A stretch of 64,000 nt of DNA from Paraburkholderia aromaticivorans (GTDB lineage Bacteria; Pseudomonadota; Gammaproteobacteria; Burkholderiales; Burkholderiaceae): the NCBI RefSeq assembly GCF_002278075.1, contig NZ_CP022990.1, forward strand, positions 930,001 to 994,000. Direction: 5' to 3'. Under the pieces are notes generated by a model. That model saw nothing but the letters and a program-made list of their open reading frames with translations. It made no database searches and was not told the DNA's origin. A program made the translations under genes and the position numbers. Position 1 is the first letter of the stretch. Each line of letters starts with the position of its first letter. This document shows positions 1 to 8,195 of the stretch, in pieces.

Positions 1-95
1 TCGCCAGGCAGACGCGGCAAACCGCTGGTGACAATGCGGAATGCCTCTCCGCCGGTGTGGACTTCGACAGTCTGGATCGTGCGTGAAATTTTCAT
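1..95 (-). CDS. Proline racemase / 4-hydroxyproline epimerase family protein (N-terminal part)
   Basis: Only the first 31 codons are in the window; the gene runs off the left edge. The translation from the ATG at 95 reads MKISRTIQTVEVHTGGEAFR and continues IVTSGLPRLPG. The HTGGE.FRIV..G.P...G stretch is the N-terminal signature of the proline racemase/hydroxyproline epimerase family. Family members interconvert L- and D-isomers of proline or hydroxyproline in the cytoplasm. The gene follows an ABC amino-acid-type binding protein on the same strand by 32 bases, which fits uptake plus epimerisation of an imino acid. The catalytic cysteines lie outside the window, so racemase and epimerase cannot be told apart. 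Confidence 0.8.
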   Translation of the reverse strand, partial: MKISRTIQTVEVHTGGEAFRIVTSGLPRLPG

Positions 96-127
96 GTTTG
101 CTTCGTGAAGTTGCCGGGTCGCTTGCG

Positions 128-1249
128 TTATTGGCCGTAGGGGACCGGCAGGCCGTTCTTGATGGTGTACACGGTGGTCGGAGCGCCCTTCAGGTCGCCG
201 TACTCGTCGAACGAATAGGTGCCCGCGACGCCCTTATAGTTCTCTTTCGCGAGCTGTGCGGTCAGCTTCGCCTTGTCCGTCGTCGTCCCCGCCTTCACCA
301 TGGCGTCGGCGAGCAACTTCACGCCGTCGTAATAGCTCACGGCATAGACCTGGGTATCGACGTTGTACGCGGCCTTGTACTTCTGCAGGAATTCGCGACC
401 GGCCGCCGTCTTCTCCAACGCAATGCCGCCCTGCGCGCAATAGACGATCGATGCCGCGTCGCCGGCAACCTTGCCCATGTCGGCCGAACAGATGCCGTCG
501 CCGCCGAGCAGTTTCGCCCTGAGCCCGCGCTGGCGCATCTGTTTGGCCATTGGCGCGCCTTGCGCGGCGTAGCCGCCAAAGAAAATCACATCAGGATTCC
601 TGGATTTGATGTTCGTCAGAATGCCGAGAAAGTCGGTGGCCGACGAGCTGGTGAATTCCTGATCCACGATCTGAATGCCGTTCGCCTTGGCGACTTTCGT
701 GAACTGCTCCGCCACGCCTTGACCGTACGCCGTGCGGTCGTCGATCACCGCGGCCGTTTTGGCCTTCAAGGTCTTCGCGGCGAATTGTCCCATCGTGCCG
801 CCCAGTTGTTCATCGCTCGCGCCGATCCGGAAGATGTTCTTGAAGCCCTGTTTGGTCAGCGCCGGGTTGGATGCGACGGGCAGCATCGGCACGTTTCCAG
901 CGTTGTAGACGCGCGAAGCAGGAATCGCCACGCCCGAGTTATAGGGCCCGACAACAGCGACCACCCCGCTATCCACCAGCTTCTGCGCAACCTGCACGCC
1001 GATTTTCGGGTCGGCCTGGTCGTCTTGCGAATCCAGCTTGAACGTGACCTTCTGGCCGGCGACGCTCACCCCTGCCTTGTTCAACTCGTCGATAGCCAGC
1101 CGCGCCCCGTTCTCGTTGTCCTTGCCATTCGGCGCCTGCGGGCCCGTGAGCGGAGCCGAATGACCGATGGTGACGACGACCTGAGCGGCCGCGGACAGGG
1201 TGAAACCAGCGGCCATCAAGGCGGCCGCAGTCATTGCAAGGCGTCGCAT
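128..1249 (-). CDS. Branched-chain amino acid-type ABC transporter substrate-binding protein
   Basis: This 373-residue protein has a typical Sec signal peptide (MRRLAMTAAALMAAGFTLSAAAQ) followed by the LivJ/LivK fold: VTIGHSAPLTGPQAPNGKDN near the start, the GVVAVVGPYNSGVAIPAS segment and FFGGYAAQGAPMAKQMR. It is periplasmic and delivers a ligand to an ABC importer whose membrane and ATPase subunits are not in the window. The length is normal for the family. The start is supported by CGGAG six bases before the ATG. The next gene downstream is a proline racemase/epimerase-type enzyme, so the ligand may be a proline derivative rather than leucine; that is inference from context. Confidence 0.9.
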   Translation of the reverse strand: MRRLAMTAAALMAAGFTLSAAAQVVVTIGHSAPLTGPQAPNGKDNENGARLAIDELNKAGVSVAGQKVTFKLDSQDDQADPKIGVQVAQKLVDSGVVAVVGPYNSGVAIPASRVYNAGNVPMLPVASNPALTKQGFKNIFRIGASDEQLGGTMGQFAAKTLKAKTAAVIDDRTAYGQGVAEQFTKVAKANGIQIVDQEFTSSSATDFLGILTNIKSRNPDVIFFGGYAAQGAPMAKQMRQRGLRAKLLGGDGICSADMGKVAGDAASIVYCAQGGIALEKTAAGREFLQKYKAAYNVDTQVYAVSYYDGVKLLADAMVKAGTTTDKAKLTAQLAKENYKGVAGTYSFDEYGDLKGAPTTVYTIKNGLPVPYGQ

Positions 1250-1637
1250 ACCGAACTCCGATTGGACTGGGGAGCAATCACCTTATGCCGAATCCGGTTC
1301 CAATTCAATCTGACGTCGACACCGACGGCCGCCCCCGCATCGCGTCGCGGGTGATTTTCGAATCCAGCCACGACTATCGCGCGTATATCAGCCAAGCCGG
1401 CGCATTTCCGGCTGCGGCGCTGTTCGGTCCTATGCGGTCCTATGCGGTCCTATGCGGTCCTGTTCAGCGCCGACCCGCGGTTGACTCACTGGCTTGCGGC
1501 TGAACGCGGCGAACCTCCGCGTCATTCAGGCCCGAGCAGCTGCTTGCGCTTCGCCGCTGCGCAATCAGTCAGGCCTTAGCGGTCGATGAAGCTTCGGCGC
1601 GTGCCCAAGCGCGCGCTTAAATCGCTGGAGAAACATC
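1250..1637. other. Intergenic region with a short tandem repeat
   Basis: This 388-base gap lies between divergent genes and should hold both promoters. The only structure I can point to is the 10-bp tandem repeat at 1431-1460. No convincing coding region was found; the reading frames that cross it have no family resemblance. Confidence 0.5.
1431..1460. repeat. Three perfect tandem copies of a 10-bp unit
   Basis: The unit TATGCGGTCC occurs three times in a row without mismatch. A diverged fourth unit (TGTTCGGTCC) precedes the run, and TGTTC resumes after it. The period is one helical turn, but no function can be assigned. It sits about 180 bases upstream of the SBP start on one side and of a small secreted protein on the other. 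Confidence 0.9.
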
Positions 1638-1922
1638 ATGAAAAAGTTGACGCTCGAAGTTCTGTTAGCGCGTGTCACTGTCGCGTCGCTCTGCGCGTGC
1701 GCCGCTACGTTTGCGCAGGCAGGAGGCAACGGCAATGGCGGAAACGGCAGCGGCGGCGCTCACGGCGCGGCCACGGCAGGAATGACCTATCACAGCGAAC
1801 CTGTCTCCAGCCCCTGGAACCGCGTTCCCGGCGACATGACAAGGCATGCCGAAATGGGCGCCCCGACTATGCCGAACATGCCGCCGGACAACGGCACTCA
1901 ATCGCCCAGGACCGGGCAGTAA
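1638..1922 (+). CDS. Small secreted Gly/Asn-rich protein of unknown function
   Basis: The 94-residue product begins with a plausible signal peptide (MKKLTLEVLLARVTVASLCACAATFAQA). A low-complexity Gly-Asn stretch and a Met/Pro-rich tail follow. GGAGAAACATC before the ATG is a good ribosome binding site. No domain is recognised. It is likely periplasmic or secreted. It stands alone, convergent with the acyltransferase gene. Confidence 0.6.
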   Translation: MKKLTLEVLLARVTVASLCACAATFAQAGGNGNGGNGSGGAHGAATAGMTYHSEPVSSPWNRVPGDMTRHAEMGAPTMPNMPPDNGTQSPRTGQ

Positions 1923-2018
1923 AGGCTCACGGGAACGCAGGTGCCGGGCGTCGCGGGGGTATGCGCCCGGTGCCGGGTGGCCAGACAATCGGCTCGTCAC
2001 GCGCAGGGCGGAAAATCG

Positions 2019-2729
2019 TCAGAGCCGCAGCAATTCGTTTTTCATCCAGTCGTGAACCGCATGACTCAACTCTTGCTGCGTCATCTCGCGAGGAGAGAAC
2101 GCTGGGCCGATCACCACGCGAATATGGCCGCGGCCATCCGGCCAGCCTTTCGTCGGCCAGACCTTGCCCGCGTTCAATACCACGGGGACAGCGGGCACGC
2201 CGGTCGCGCACGCCAGCCGAACGCCTCCCGAAGTCATCCTGAGCGGGGCATCGTGAGCCACCCGTGTGCCTTCCGGAAAAATGACGACGACGTCGCCCTT
2301 TGCCAGCCTCTCCGCGCTTTCCTTGGTGACAGCCTGGTGAGCCTGTCGAGCCGAGCCACGGTTCAAACTGACCATATCGAGACCGCGCAGCACCCAGCCA
2401 AAAAACGGGATGCGCAGAAGATCTTCCTTGAACACGAAACTGATGCGGCGCGGAATCAGCGCCAGAAATGCAAGCGTTTCCCACGTCGATTCATGACGGG
2501 ACAGAATGATCGCCGGCCCTTCGGGAAGATGTTCGAGCCCGTCTACCGAACACGACACGCCAGGCAGCCAACGCATGACGAAAACCAGCGCGCGGCACCA
2601 CTGTTTCGCCAGCCAGTATCGTCCAGCCCGTCCGACGAAAGGAAACAGCAGCAGAATGACGATGGAATACAGCGTCCCGCTACCGAGCAGGTAGACGATA
2701 AACAGCCATTTGGTGATAGTTGAACGCAT
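2019..2729 (-). CDS. 1-acyl-sn-glycerol-3-phosphate acyltransferase (PlsC-like)
   Basis: This 236-residue protein has an N-terminal membrane segment (residues ~9-30) and the acyltransferase motifs: RHESTWE, where the usual HX4D is HX4E, then FPEGTR, then a VPVVLNAGKVWP block. It would transfer an acyl chain to lysophosphatidic acid at the inner face of the cytoplasmic membrane during phospholipid synthesis. The H-E-S-T-W-E variant is common in PlsC of this group. Its length is near the family norm. CAGGTCCCG precedes the ATG. The neighbours are unrelated, so it appears to be monocistronic. Confidence 0.88.
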   Translation of the reverse strand: MRSTITKWLFIVYLLGSGTLYSIVILLLFPFVGRAGRYWLAKQWCRALVFVMRWLPGVSCSVDGLEHLPEGPAIILSRHESTWETLAFLALIPRRISFVFKEDLLRIPFFGWVLRGLDMVSLNRGSARQAHQAVTKESAERLAKGDVVVIFPEGTRVAHDAPLRMTSGGVRLACATGVPAVPVVLNAGKVWPTKGWPDGRGHIRVVIGPAFSPREMTQQELSHAVHDWMKNELLRL

Positions 2730-2854
2730 CGGGACCTGACTCGGATTGGAGGGCGGCGCAAGAATATCACCGTAACCCTTTGAGACTGCGACGTGAACGA
2801 TACGTTCGGCCGAACCTCAGGCGGCGGATCGGTCCGGCTTAGCGCCCGGCACGC

Positions 2855-3229
2855 TCAAAACGGTCCACGGTTCGCGAGGTGCGCGTATTCGTCCTTGAGC
2901 GTGCCGATGCGCCGCCGGTAGGCACTGAGCAGACACGGCTCATTGCCGCCACATGCTCGTCTGGTCGTCAGCCAGGCCTGCTGTTCGTCCTGCATGTCGC
3001 CCCGCGTGCCCATTGCAACCAGGCCTGTGAGCATCTGATAGCGCACGGCCATTTCGACATCCAGTTCGCTCAGTTGCCGCGACGCACACACCGCCTTTTC
3101 GTCAGGCAGCCGCGCGCGGCCGCAAGCGAAGCTGGCCGCAGCCGCCGAGCCCGAGCCTAACGCGAACAATGCAAACGACACCCATTGCACGTAACGACTG
3201 ACGCGGTAATTGCGTTGTCCATGCATCAT
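2855..3229 (-). CDS. LprI-family (lysozyme-inhibitor-like, DUF1311) secreted protein
   Basis: The 124-residue product starts at one of two adjacent ATGs (3229 or 3226) behind GAGAGAAG; 3226 gives better spacing. After a signal peptide ending in GSAAAA comes the LprI-N pattern: C...LP.EKAVC..RQLSELD..M..RY then Q.AWL..R..C...PCL...YR.R, with four spaced cysteines likely paired in the periplasm. Members of this family can bind lysozyme, though most are untested. The much longer frame upstream has no family resemblance and overlaps the MFS gene, so I trimmed it. It lies 67 bases downstream of that MFS gene on the same strand. Confidence 0.75.
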   Translation of the reverse strand: MMHGQRNYRVSRYVQWVSFALFALGSGSAAAASFACGRARLPDEKAVCASRQLSELDVEMAVRYQMLTGLVAMGTRGDMQDEQQAWLTTRRACGGNEPCLLSAYRRRIGTLKDEYAHLANRGPF

Positions 3230-3296
3230 CTTCTCTCGTTTCGATCGAATGGTTCGGCGTGCGCCTGCAACCGAACCCGAGCCGCCGCGCAGGCCA

Positions 3297-4544
3297 TCAC
3301 TCCGTGCACGCCGGGCAAGCCAACGCCTCAGCCGCCACCTGCTGCTCGCCGCGGCCGAAGCTCGCGAGCGCGGCGAGCCCCAGCAACGCGAGAGCGCTGC
3401 CGAGCAGAAAATCGGCCGAAATACCCACGTGGTCGACCACCACGCCGCCCACCAGCGACCCCAGCGCAATCGCAACCTGAATGATGCTCACGAACAATGC
3501 CGAACCCGCTTCGGGCGAGTCCGGCGTCGCCCGCTGAATCCAGATGCTGAAGCACAGCGGCAACGCGCCGAAGGAGATGCCCCACGCGAGCACCAGCGCC
3601 GTGACGCCGAGCGTCGAATGCTGCAGCAGCGGCAGCGCCAACAGCGCGGACATCAGCAGCGAAACCATCACCGCTAACGACACTTTCAGATTGCGCGTCA
3701 CCGTCGACGAAACGGCGAAGTTCGAGAAGAACCCGATGACGCCGAAGCCGAGCAGCAGCCACGTGATCGTCGACATGTCCAGATTCGCATTGCGCAGCAG
3801 GAACGGCGTGACGTACGTGTACGACGAAAAATGTGCGCCGAACACGAGCGCCACCATCAGCATGCTTCGGCGAGGATGCGGCCGGCGCAGCAGCACCACC
3901 AGATCGCGCAGGCGCAACGCGGCGCTCGACGGCAAAGACGGCACGAAGAAGAACTGCGCGACGAGCGCGATCGCGACCAGCACGCCGGTTGCCATGAACG
4001 ACACGCGCCACGACGCGAAACTTGCGATGAACGTGCCGAGCGGCACGCCGATCACCGTGGCGCACGTCACGCCGGTGAGGATCGTCGCCATGGCCCGCGC
4101 CGAATCCCTCGGCTTCACGAGCCGCACCGACGCGGCCGTGGCCAGCGTCCAGAAACCGCCCAACGCGGCGCCGAGCAGCGCGCGACCGAGCAGCATGACG
4201 AGAAAATTCGGCGCGAGAGCCGAAATCGCATTCGAAGCCAGCAGCAAAGCCGTAAGTAAAAGAAATACCCGCCGACGGTCCATGCGCCCCGCCACCAGCA
4301 TCAACCCCGGCGCGGAGATGGCCGCAATGACGCCGGGCACCGTCACCATCAAGCCGGCCGTACCGGGCAGCACGCCGAGATCCGCGGCAACCCGCGGCAA
4401 GAGTCCGACCGGCAGAAACTCCGTCGTCACAAAAGCGAAAGCGCCGACGGCGACGGCGAGCACGGCGAGCCAGGAGCGCAGGGACGACGGCGCCCCGTCG
4501 TCCAGCAGGGCACTGCTGGCCGGGAGATTATCTTCGATCAACAT
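3297..4544 (-). CDS. MFS transporter, DHA1 family (sugar/drug efflux AraJ/NepI-like)
   Basis: This 415-residue protein has 12 predicted membrane segments. FAFVTTEFLPVGLLPRVAADLG at residues ~36-57 is the signature of the AraJ/SotB/NepI group, followed by a GRMDRRRVF loop 2-3 motif. Such proteins export sugars, nucleosides or drugs using the proton gradient. The C-terminal tail AEALACPACTE carries two cysteines. No strong ribosome binding site precedes the ATG at 4544. A hairpin with a U-run lies 85 bases upstream on the same strand and could terminate or attenuate transcription into this gene. Confidence 0.85.
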   Translation of the reverse strand: MLIEDNLPASSALLDDGAPSSLRSWLAVLAVAVGAFAFVTTEFLPVGLLPRVAADLGVLPGTAGLMVTVPGVIAAISAPGLMLVAGRMDRRRVFLLLTALLLASNAISALAPNFLVMLLGRALLGAALGGFWTLATAASVRLVKPRDSARAMATILTGVTCATVIGVPLGTFIASFASWRVSFMATGVLVAIALVAQFFFVPSLPSSAALRLRDLVVLLRRPHPRRSMLMVALVFGAHFSSYTYVTPFLLRNANLDMSTITWLLLGFGVIGFFSNFAVSSTVTRNLKVSLAVMVSLLMSALLALPLLQHSTLGVTALVLAWGISFGALPLCFSIWIQRATPDSPEAGSALFVSIIQVAIALGSLVGGVVVDHVGISADFLLGSALALLGLAALASFGRGEQQVAAEALACPACTE

Positions 4545-4604
4545 AGGATTGTTTGCGAGTCTCTAAACAACGGATGGGATTGGAGCGGCCGCACCGCGCT
4601 AATC

Positions 4605-4675
4605 CATTCGCAAAGCGCTCGCCGGATTAAAAAAGCAGGCCATATTGGCCTGCCTTCCCGGCGAAGAAGCGAATG
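4605..4675 (-). terminator. Intrinsic-terminator hairpin nested in a larger inverted repeat
   Basis: GCAGGCCA (4635-4642) pairs with TGGCCTGC (4646-4653). On the minus strand six U follow directly (4634-4629), a complete intrinsic terminator. Two more perfect arms enclose it: TCGCCGG (4619-4625) with CCGGCGA (4658-4664), and CATTCGC (4605-4611) with GCGAATG (4669-4675). No minus-strand gene ends just upstream, so it either ends an unannotated short transcript or acts as an attenuator in the leader of the MFS gene. The rest of the gap 4545-4949 shows no gene. Confidence 0.75.
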
Positions 4676-4949
4676 CGTTCTGGAAAACCAGCGAGTGAAA
4701 ACCCGAATGGAATACACCATAACATCGTATTAATTCGCTCGCTGAAGACTCCGGAAAAATGCGGTCGGGCGTGGGGTTATTGCACAGCGCCAGCGCATGC
4801 ACTCATGCATGCACTCAGCGTGCGCTGGCCGCAGCAGGAAGCGGCAAAACCCGGCGAGGCGGCACAGGCGCTCGGGCACAGCGCTTGCTGACGGCCTCGT
4901 CGGCAGTTCGCGCAACTTTAACCGCTCATCCCTAACGAGGACATCGCCC

Positions 4950-5222
4950 ATGGTTACCACCCGCCCCTGCACCGCCACTTGCGTGATCGACGGCATGCCG
5001 GTCACCGTCACTTTCTATCCGGACAACGGCGTGTTGCGCATCGCGGATTCATCGGGAACGTGCATCCGCGAAACGCGCTGGCATGCCTCGTGGCGCGCGC
5101 TGCTGGACGAATTGCGCGGATTCACCGCACGCGCCGCGGTGCAATGGCACGATCTCGGTTCCATGGCGGGAGCTCCTGGCGAACGCGCCGATCATGCGCT
5201 GCACGGCATGGCGCTGGCTTGA
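4950..5222 (+). CDS. Hypothetical protein, 90 residues
   Basis: The chosen ATG at 4950 follows CTAACGAGGACATCGCCC and gives a product starting MVTTRPCTATCVIDGMPVTV. A longer frame from 4797 has a low-quality arginine-rich N-terminus and was trimmed. The protein has no signal peptide or membrane segment and no family I recognise. Its composition (VTFYPDNGVLRIADSSGTC.RE) looks like a small beta-rich domain. It stands alone. Confidence 0.5.
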   Translation: MVTTRPCTATCVIDGMPVTVTFYPDNGVLRIADSSGTCIRETRWHASWRALLDELRGFTARAAVQWHDLGSMAGAPGERADHALHGMALA

Positions 5223-5316
5223 AGCCGCAGTGCGGCTCAACGGAGAGGGGAAATCGCGGCAGAAGATTGAGAATACGGTGCTTGCATTGCGCACCGCATT
5301 CCCAACGATAGACCTG

Positions 5317-5637
5317 TCACCGCCCGAAGTAGACCCGGCATTGCGGTTCTGAAGAAAAGCATGGCTGGCTTTGCCGTGTTCCCGACTCCGACTGCCCCGC
5401 TGCCGCGCCGCCGTAGGACAGGTTCTGTGCCGGCTGGGCGCCGGGCGCCGTGCCCTGTGCCGCTTCACCGAACGAAATATCGGTCGTGGCCTGCGCCGAT
5501 TCGTTGGCGTTGCGTTGCATCATCGCGTGGCCCGACATGCCGGCGCTCTGTGGGCTCTGCATCTCCTGCGCGCTCGCGGTTCGCGGCGCGAGAAAGAGCA
5601 CGGCGCTGGCCACCGCCATCAATAATCGTAGTTTCAT
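5317..5637 (-). CDS. Small secreted protein of unknown function
   Basis: The product is 106 residues from the ATG at 5637, which has an excellent AAGGAGT six to seven bases upstream. A signal peptide (MKLRLLMAVASAVLFLAPRTASAQ) is followed by a Met/Gln/Ser/Ala-rich middle and a C-terminus with two cysteines (PCFSSEPQCRVYFGR), perhaps disulfide-bonded. I know the general type from Burkholderia genomes but no function. The frame upstream of this ATG is not protein-like. Confidence 0.6.
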   Translation of the reverse strand: MKLRLLMAVASAVLFLAPRTASAQEMQSPQSAGMSGHAMMQRNANESAQATTDISFGEAAQGTAPGAQPAQNLSYGGAAAGQSESGTRQSQPCFSSEPQCRVYFGR

Positions 5638-6399
5638 GTCCAGACTCCTTGAATCCGGCGCGGCAGTTCTCGTCCTCCAAACAATTGATCCGTAAAAAAA
5701 CCGCCGAATTGCCCGATGAGGCTGACGGACGAGTCGATGTCGATGCGAACTGCCGCGGCGAGTCATCGAACTAAATGCGTGAAGAGTTGCCAGACCCGTA
5801 ACCGATGTCGGACGCGTTCTCGCGACTGGCCGGAATCAGTCGCCACAGGTCGGCAGCGCGGATTTTGGCTCCGCTGTTTCTTTATAGCTCGGCCGCCCAG
5901 GAATTCAATCGCGGAACACCAGGCCGGTCCATCCCGGCCGGCTAGTTCGAAAAAGTGCTTTTGAAACAAAATCACCCGAAGCGGCGCGTGCTTTGGCCAC
6001 ACAGTGCGTTATGATGCTGGCATAACGTAAATAATCGGCCCCGCGCGAGGCACCGGCGAGAGACGGAGCGTGGAGATGAAACCGGTCATCCGTAATCAAT
6101 GCATCGTCAATACCGTTTTTTCCCTCATGGGCATGAGGCTCACCCAGCCTTGTCTGCCGCGCAGCGGAGCGCTTGAATATTCATTGGTTGATAACCTGGT
6201 TTGATAGGCGGCCGGACCGGACATATGCTGCGCCGCGATATAGGGAACGACGTTTTTTCTGACGCTGCCTTTGGAATTTCCTTCAATCGATAACCACACT
6301 GCGGGCCGTCCCCATGAATATGGGCTCGATGCTGTCGCGGTTTCCCCTTGCAATCTGTAACTGACAGAACGCTGGACGTTTTAGAAGGACGAATATCTT
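5638..6399. other. Long intergenic region with a perfect inverted repeat
   Basis: This 762-base gap between divergent genes holds a perfect inverted repeat at 6007-6027: CGTTATG, seven bases, CATAACG. That is the size of a transcription-factor operator, but no regulator is adjacent. Short frames in the gap (for example 5905-6099 and 6096-6353, minus) have no ribosome binding site or family resemblance. It is somewhat richer in A+T than the genes around it, especially near 6000-6050 and 6240-6400. Confidence 0.5.
6007..6027. promoter_or_regulatory. Perfect 7-7-7 inverted repeat, operator-like
   Basis: CGTTATG (6007-6013) is mirrored exactly by CATAACG (6021-6027) around ATGCTGG. The flank TAACGTAAATAAT is A+T-rich, as a promoter would be. 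It lies about 375 bases from both neighbouring start codons, so its target is unclear. Confidence 0.35.
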
Positions 6400-6732
6400 A
6401 TGGACGAAAGGAAGCGAGATAGCATGATTGCGTATCTCCGCCATCGCATGGAAGAGTTTGGTATCAAACCAGAAGACCTTGCCGCCGTGTTGGCGTCCGA
6501 GCCGGCAGCGCAAAAAGCGGAACGCTACCGTAGCGCGACCGGAGATAGCTGGGACGGTCAGGGTGAGATGCCCCAATGGCTGAAGCAGGCCATCAGCGCA
6601 GGTCAGTCTATCGATCACTTTGAGTTGTCGGCCGCGCCTGCGCCGGCGCCCGCCCCGCAGCCGAAAAAGCGTGTGGACTGGCAGAACGACCCATTCGCAG
6701 GCAGTCCGCTCGCGCGCTCGAACGACCGCTAG
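6400..6732 (+). CDS. H-NS family nucleoid-associated DNA-binding protein
   Basis: This 110-residue protein has a helical N-terminus (MDERKRDSMIAYLRHRMEEFG) for oligomerisation and a C-terminal H-NS DNA-binding motif: KAERYRSATGDSWDGQGEMPQWLKQAI, with the conserved Y.....W.G.G..P.W pattern. The tail is an unusual Ala-Pro repeat followed by KKRVDWQNDPFAG. H-NS proteins bind A+T-rich DNA and silence acquired genes. AAGGA ten bases before the ATG supports the start. The Pro-rich C-terminal extension past the DNA-binding motif is not standard. Confidence 0.75.
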   Translation: MDERKRDSMIAYLRHRMEEFGIKPEDLAAVLASEPAAQKAERYRSATGDSWDGQGEMPQWLKQAISAGQSIDHFELSAAPAPAPAPQPKKRVDWQNDPFAGSPLARSNDR

Positions 6733-6921
6733 ACCACCGCACCATGCAGGCTCAGGCACGTCGCCGGGCGGCCTCGCGCCATGAGAAACAGGGCTTCGCC
6801 CCGTAGCGACCTGCAGCCGACGGCGCATCGCGATCCAATGACTATCGGGTCAATCACGCAATGACTTTCCGTGGCGTTTCGCTTCGGGCTTAATCGAGTC
6901 CGGGGCTATGCCGGTGCGCGC

Positions 6922-7452
6922 TCACGCGTCGCACGTGGTCGCCCCGTGCGACGAAGCGACGGCGGCGGGGATCGTCGCAGCACAGGCGGCGGCGCATGGC
7001 GGAACGGCGTACTCCGGCCGTTCGATAAACGCGCTGACCTGCCGCACGATTTGCCAGAACACCTTTTCGAACAGGCGCGCGCGGTCGAACTCGCGCAGGC
7101 CCTCGGCGAGCGGATCGGCAAAGTGCCAGGCGCACGACGGTGGTGCACCCGGAAACGCGGGTGCATGCCGTGCGTCGACGGCTTCATCCAGCGCAACCAC
7201 GAGGTCCATGCGCGGCGCCCATTCACCGGTGAATTCCAGCCAGCTTTTCGGACTGAGCACACCCAGATCCGAGATGCCGGGGCGCAATTGCGCGATCGCG
7301 AATGGATCAACCCGCGCGGCCGGCTCCGGCCCCGCGCTGAATGCGTTGAACCGGTGTCCCGCCAGTTCCCGCAATAAAGCTTCGGCCATGATGCTGCGTG
7401 CTGAATTCTCGCGGCAGAGAAACAGCACCTTGTATTTTCTGGTCACGCTCAC
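6922..7452 (-). CDS. Low-molecular-weight phosphatase / thioredoxin-type arsenate reductase-like protein
   Basis: The 176-residue product carries the CX5R P-loop LFLCRENSARSIMAEALL near its start (Cys13, Arg19) and a later FADPL loop with the conserved Asp-Pro. These features define the LMW-PTP fold shared by tyrosine phosphatases and ArsC-type arsenate reductases. The wording NSARSIMAEALL is closest to the ArsC group, but no ars genes are nearby and the additional redox cysteines cannot be assigned with confidence. The last ~25 residues (AACAATIPAAVASSHGATTCDA) are an extra Ala-rich tail. Confidence 0.75.
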   Translation of the reverse strand: MSVTRKYKVLFLCRENSARSIMAEALLRELAGHRFNAFSAGPEPAARVDPFAIAQLRPGISDLGVLSPKSWLEFTGEWAPRMDLVVALDEAVDARHAPAFPGAPPSCAWHFADPLAEGLREFDRARLFEKVFWQIVRQVSAFIERPEYAVPPCAAACAATIPAAVASSHGATTCDA

Positions 7453-7667
7453 CCCGTACCCTGTTTTTTTGTTTCTGTGTGCAATTTTGCCGGTTCAGTC
7501 TTGCGCCCTCGTGACACTACGATGATCAAATTTGTTGCGCCACGAGAATTTGTACCAGGGAACGTCGGCTCACGGACAGCGCGCGTTGCGCTGGGCCCGA
7601 AGTGTACCAGCGCGGCCGCACAGCTTTCATTGACCCTTCACGGAAGATCGGGCGAAGCGCGAGCGCT

Positions 7668-7868
7668 TCAGACCGAAGCGCCGGTCTCGCGCTGGCCGGA
7701 CACGATGCGGTTGGCGGCATCGCTGCCGTCGGCCGCCGCTGCGGGCGGCGTATCGAACAACATCGCCGCGGGCGGCGTGCTGATCGCCTTGACGCCATTG
7801 ACCACGGCGGGTGCCGCGACGTAGGGAATAAACGCCGCCACCGCGACGACTACGATGAAAGTGAACAT
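7668..7868 (-). CDS. Small single-membrane-span protein
   Basis: The 66-residue product opens with a strongly hydrophobic segment (MFTFIVVVAVAAFIPYVAAPAVV) and continues as a polar Ala/Thr/Pro-rich tail. GAGG lies about ten bases before the ATG. No family is recognised. The overlapping reading frames on both strands are less protein-like, which is the main reason to keep it. Confidence 0.4.
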   Translation of the reverse strand: MFTFIVVVAVAAFIPYVAAPAVVNGVKAISTPPAAMLFDTPPAAAADGSDAANRIVSGQRETGASV

Positions 7869-8195
7869 GGCCGTCGTACCTCGAGGGATCGACTGCGTGA
7901 AACTCGAGCGAAGCGGTTCGCATGACGACGAGCAGGCATCGCTCTTACTTGCCGTGTTCGAACGACGCGTGTCACGGCCATGTTCTTGATTCTAGAAGCG
8001 CACATTCGAGCGCTAAAGCCCGCTTTCTATATCAATTCGGTCTACGTCTATGGTCTAGCGGCCAGGGCACGCGATTCCTCACACGGCTGTCGATTCGCGG
8101 GCTCGGCATTCGGCCTGAAACACGATCGTTGCCGCCGGCATGGCAACGTTCGGCTGGTTGCCCGGCTCGAGTCGCCGGGCAAGCACCGTGACATG
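7869..8195. other. Intergenic region, nothing recognised
   Basis: This 327-base gap lies between the end of the DnaJ-domain gene and the small membrane protein, both on the minus strand. No frame, hairpin or operator-like repeat stands out. It probably holds the promoter of the small membrane protein. Confidence 0.4.

Noticed and set aside
5641..5730. Terminator-like T-run on the minus strand at 5696-5703
   Set aside because: No stable stem precedes the T-run in the minus-strand RNA.
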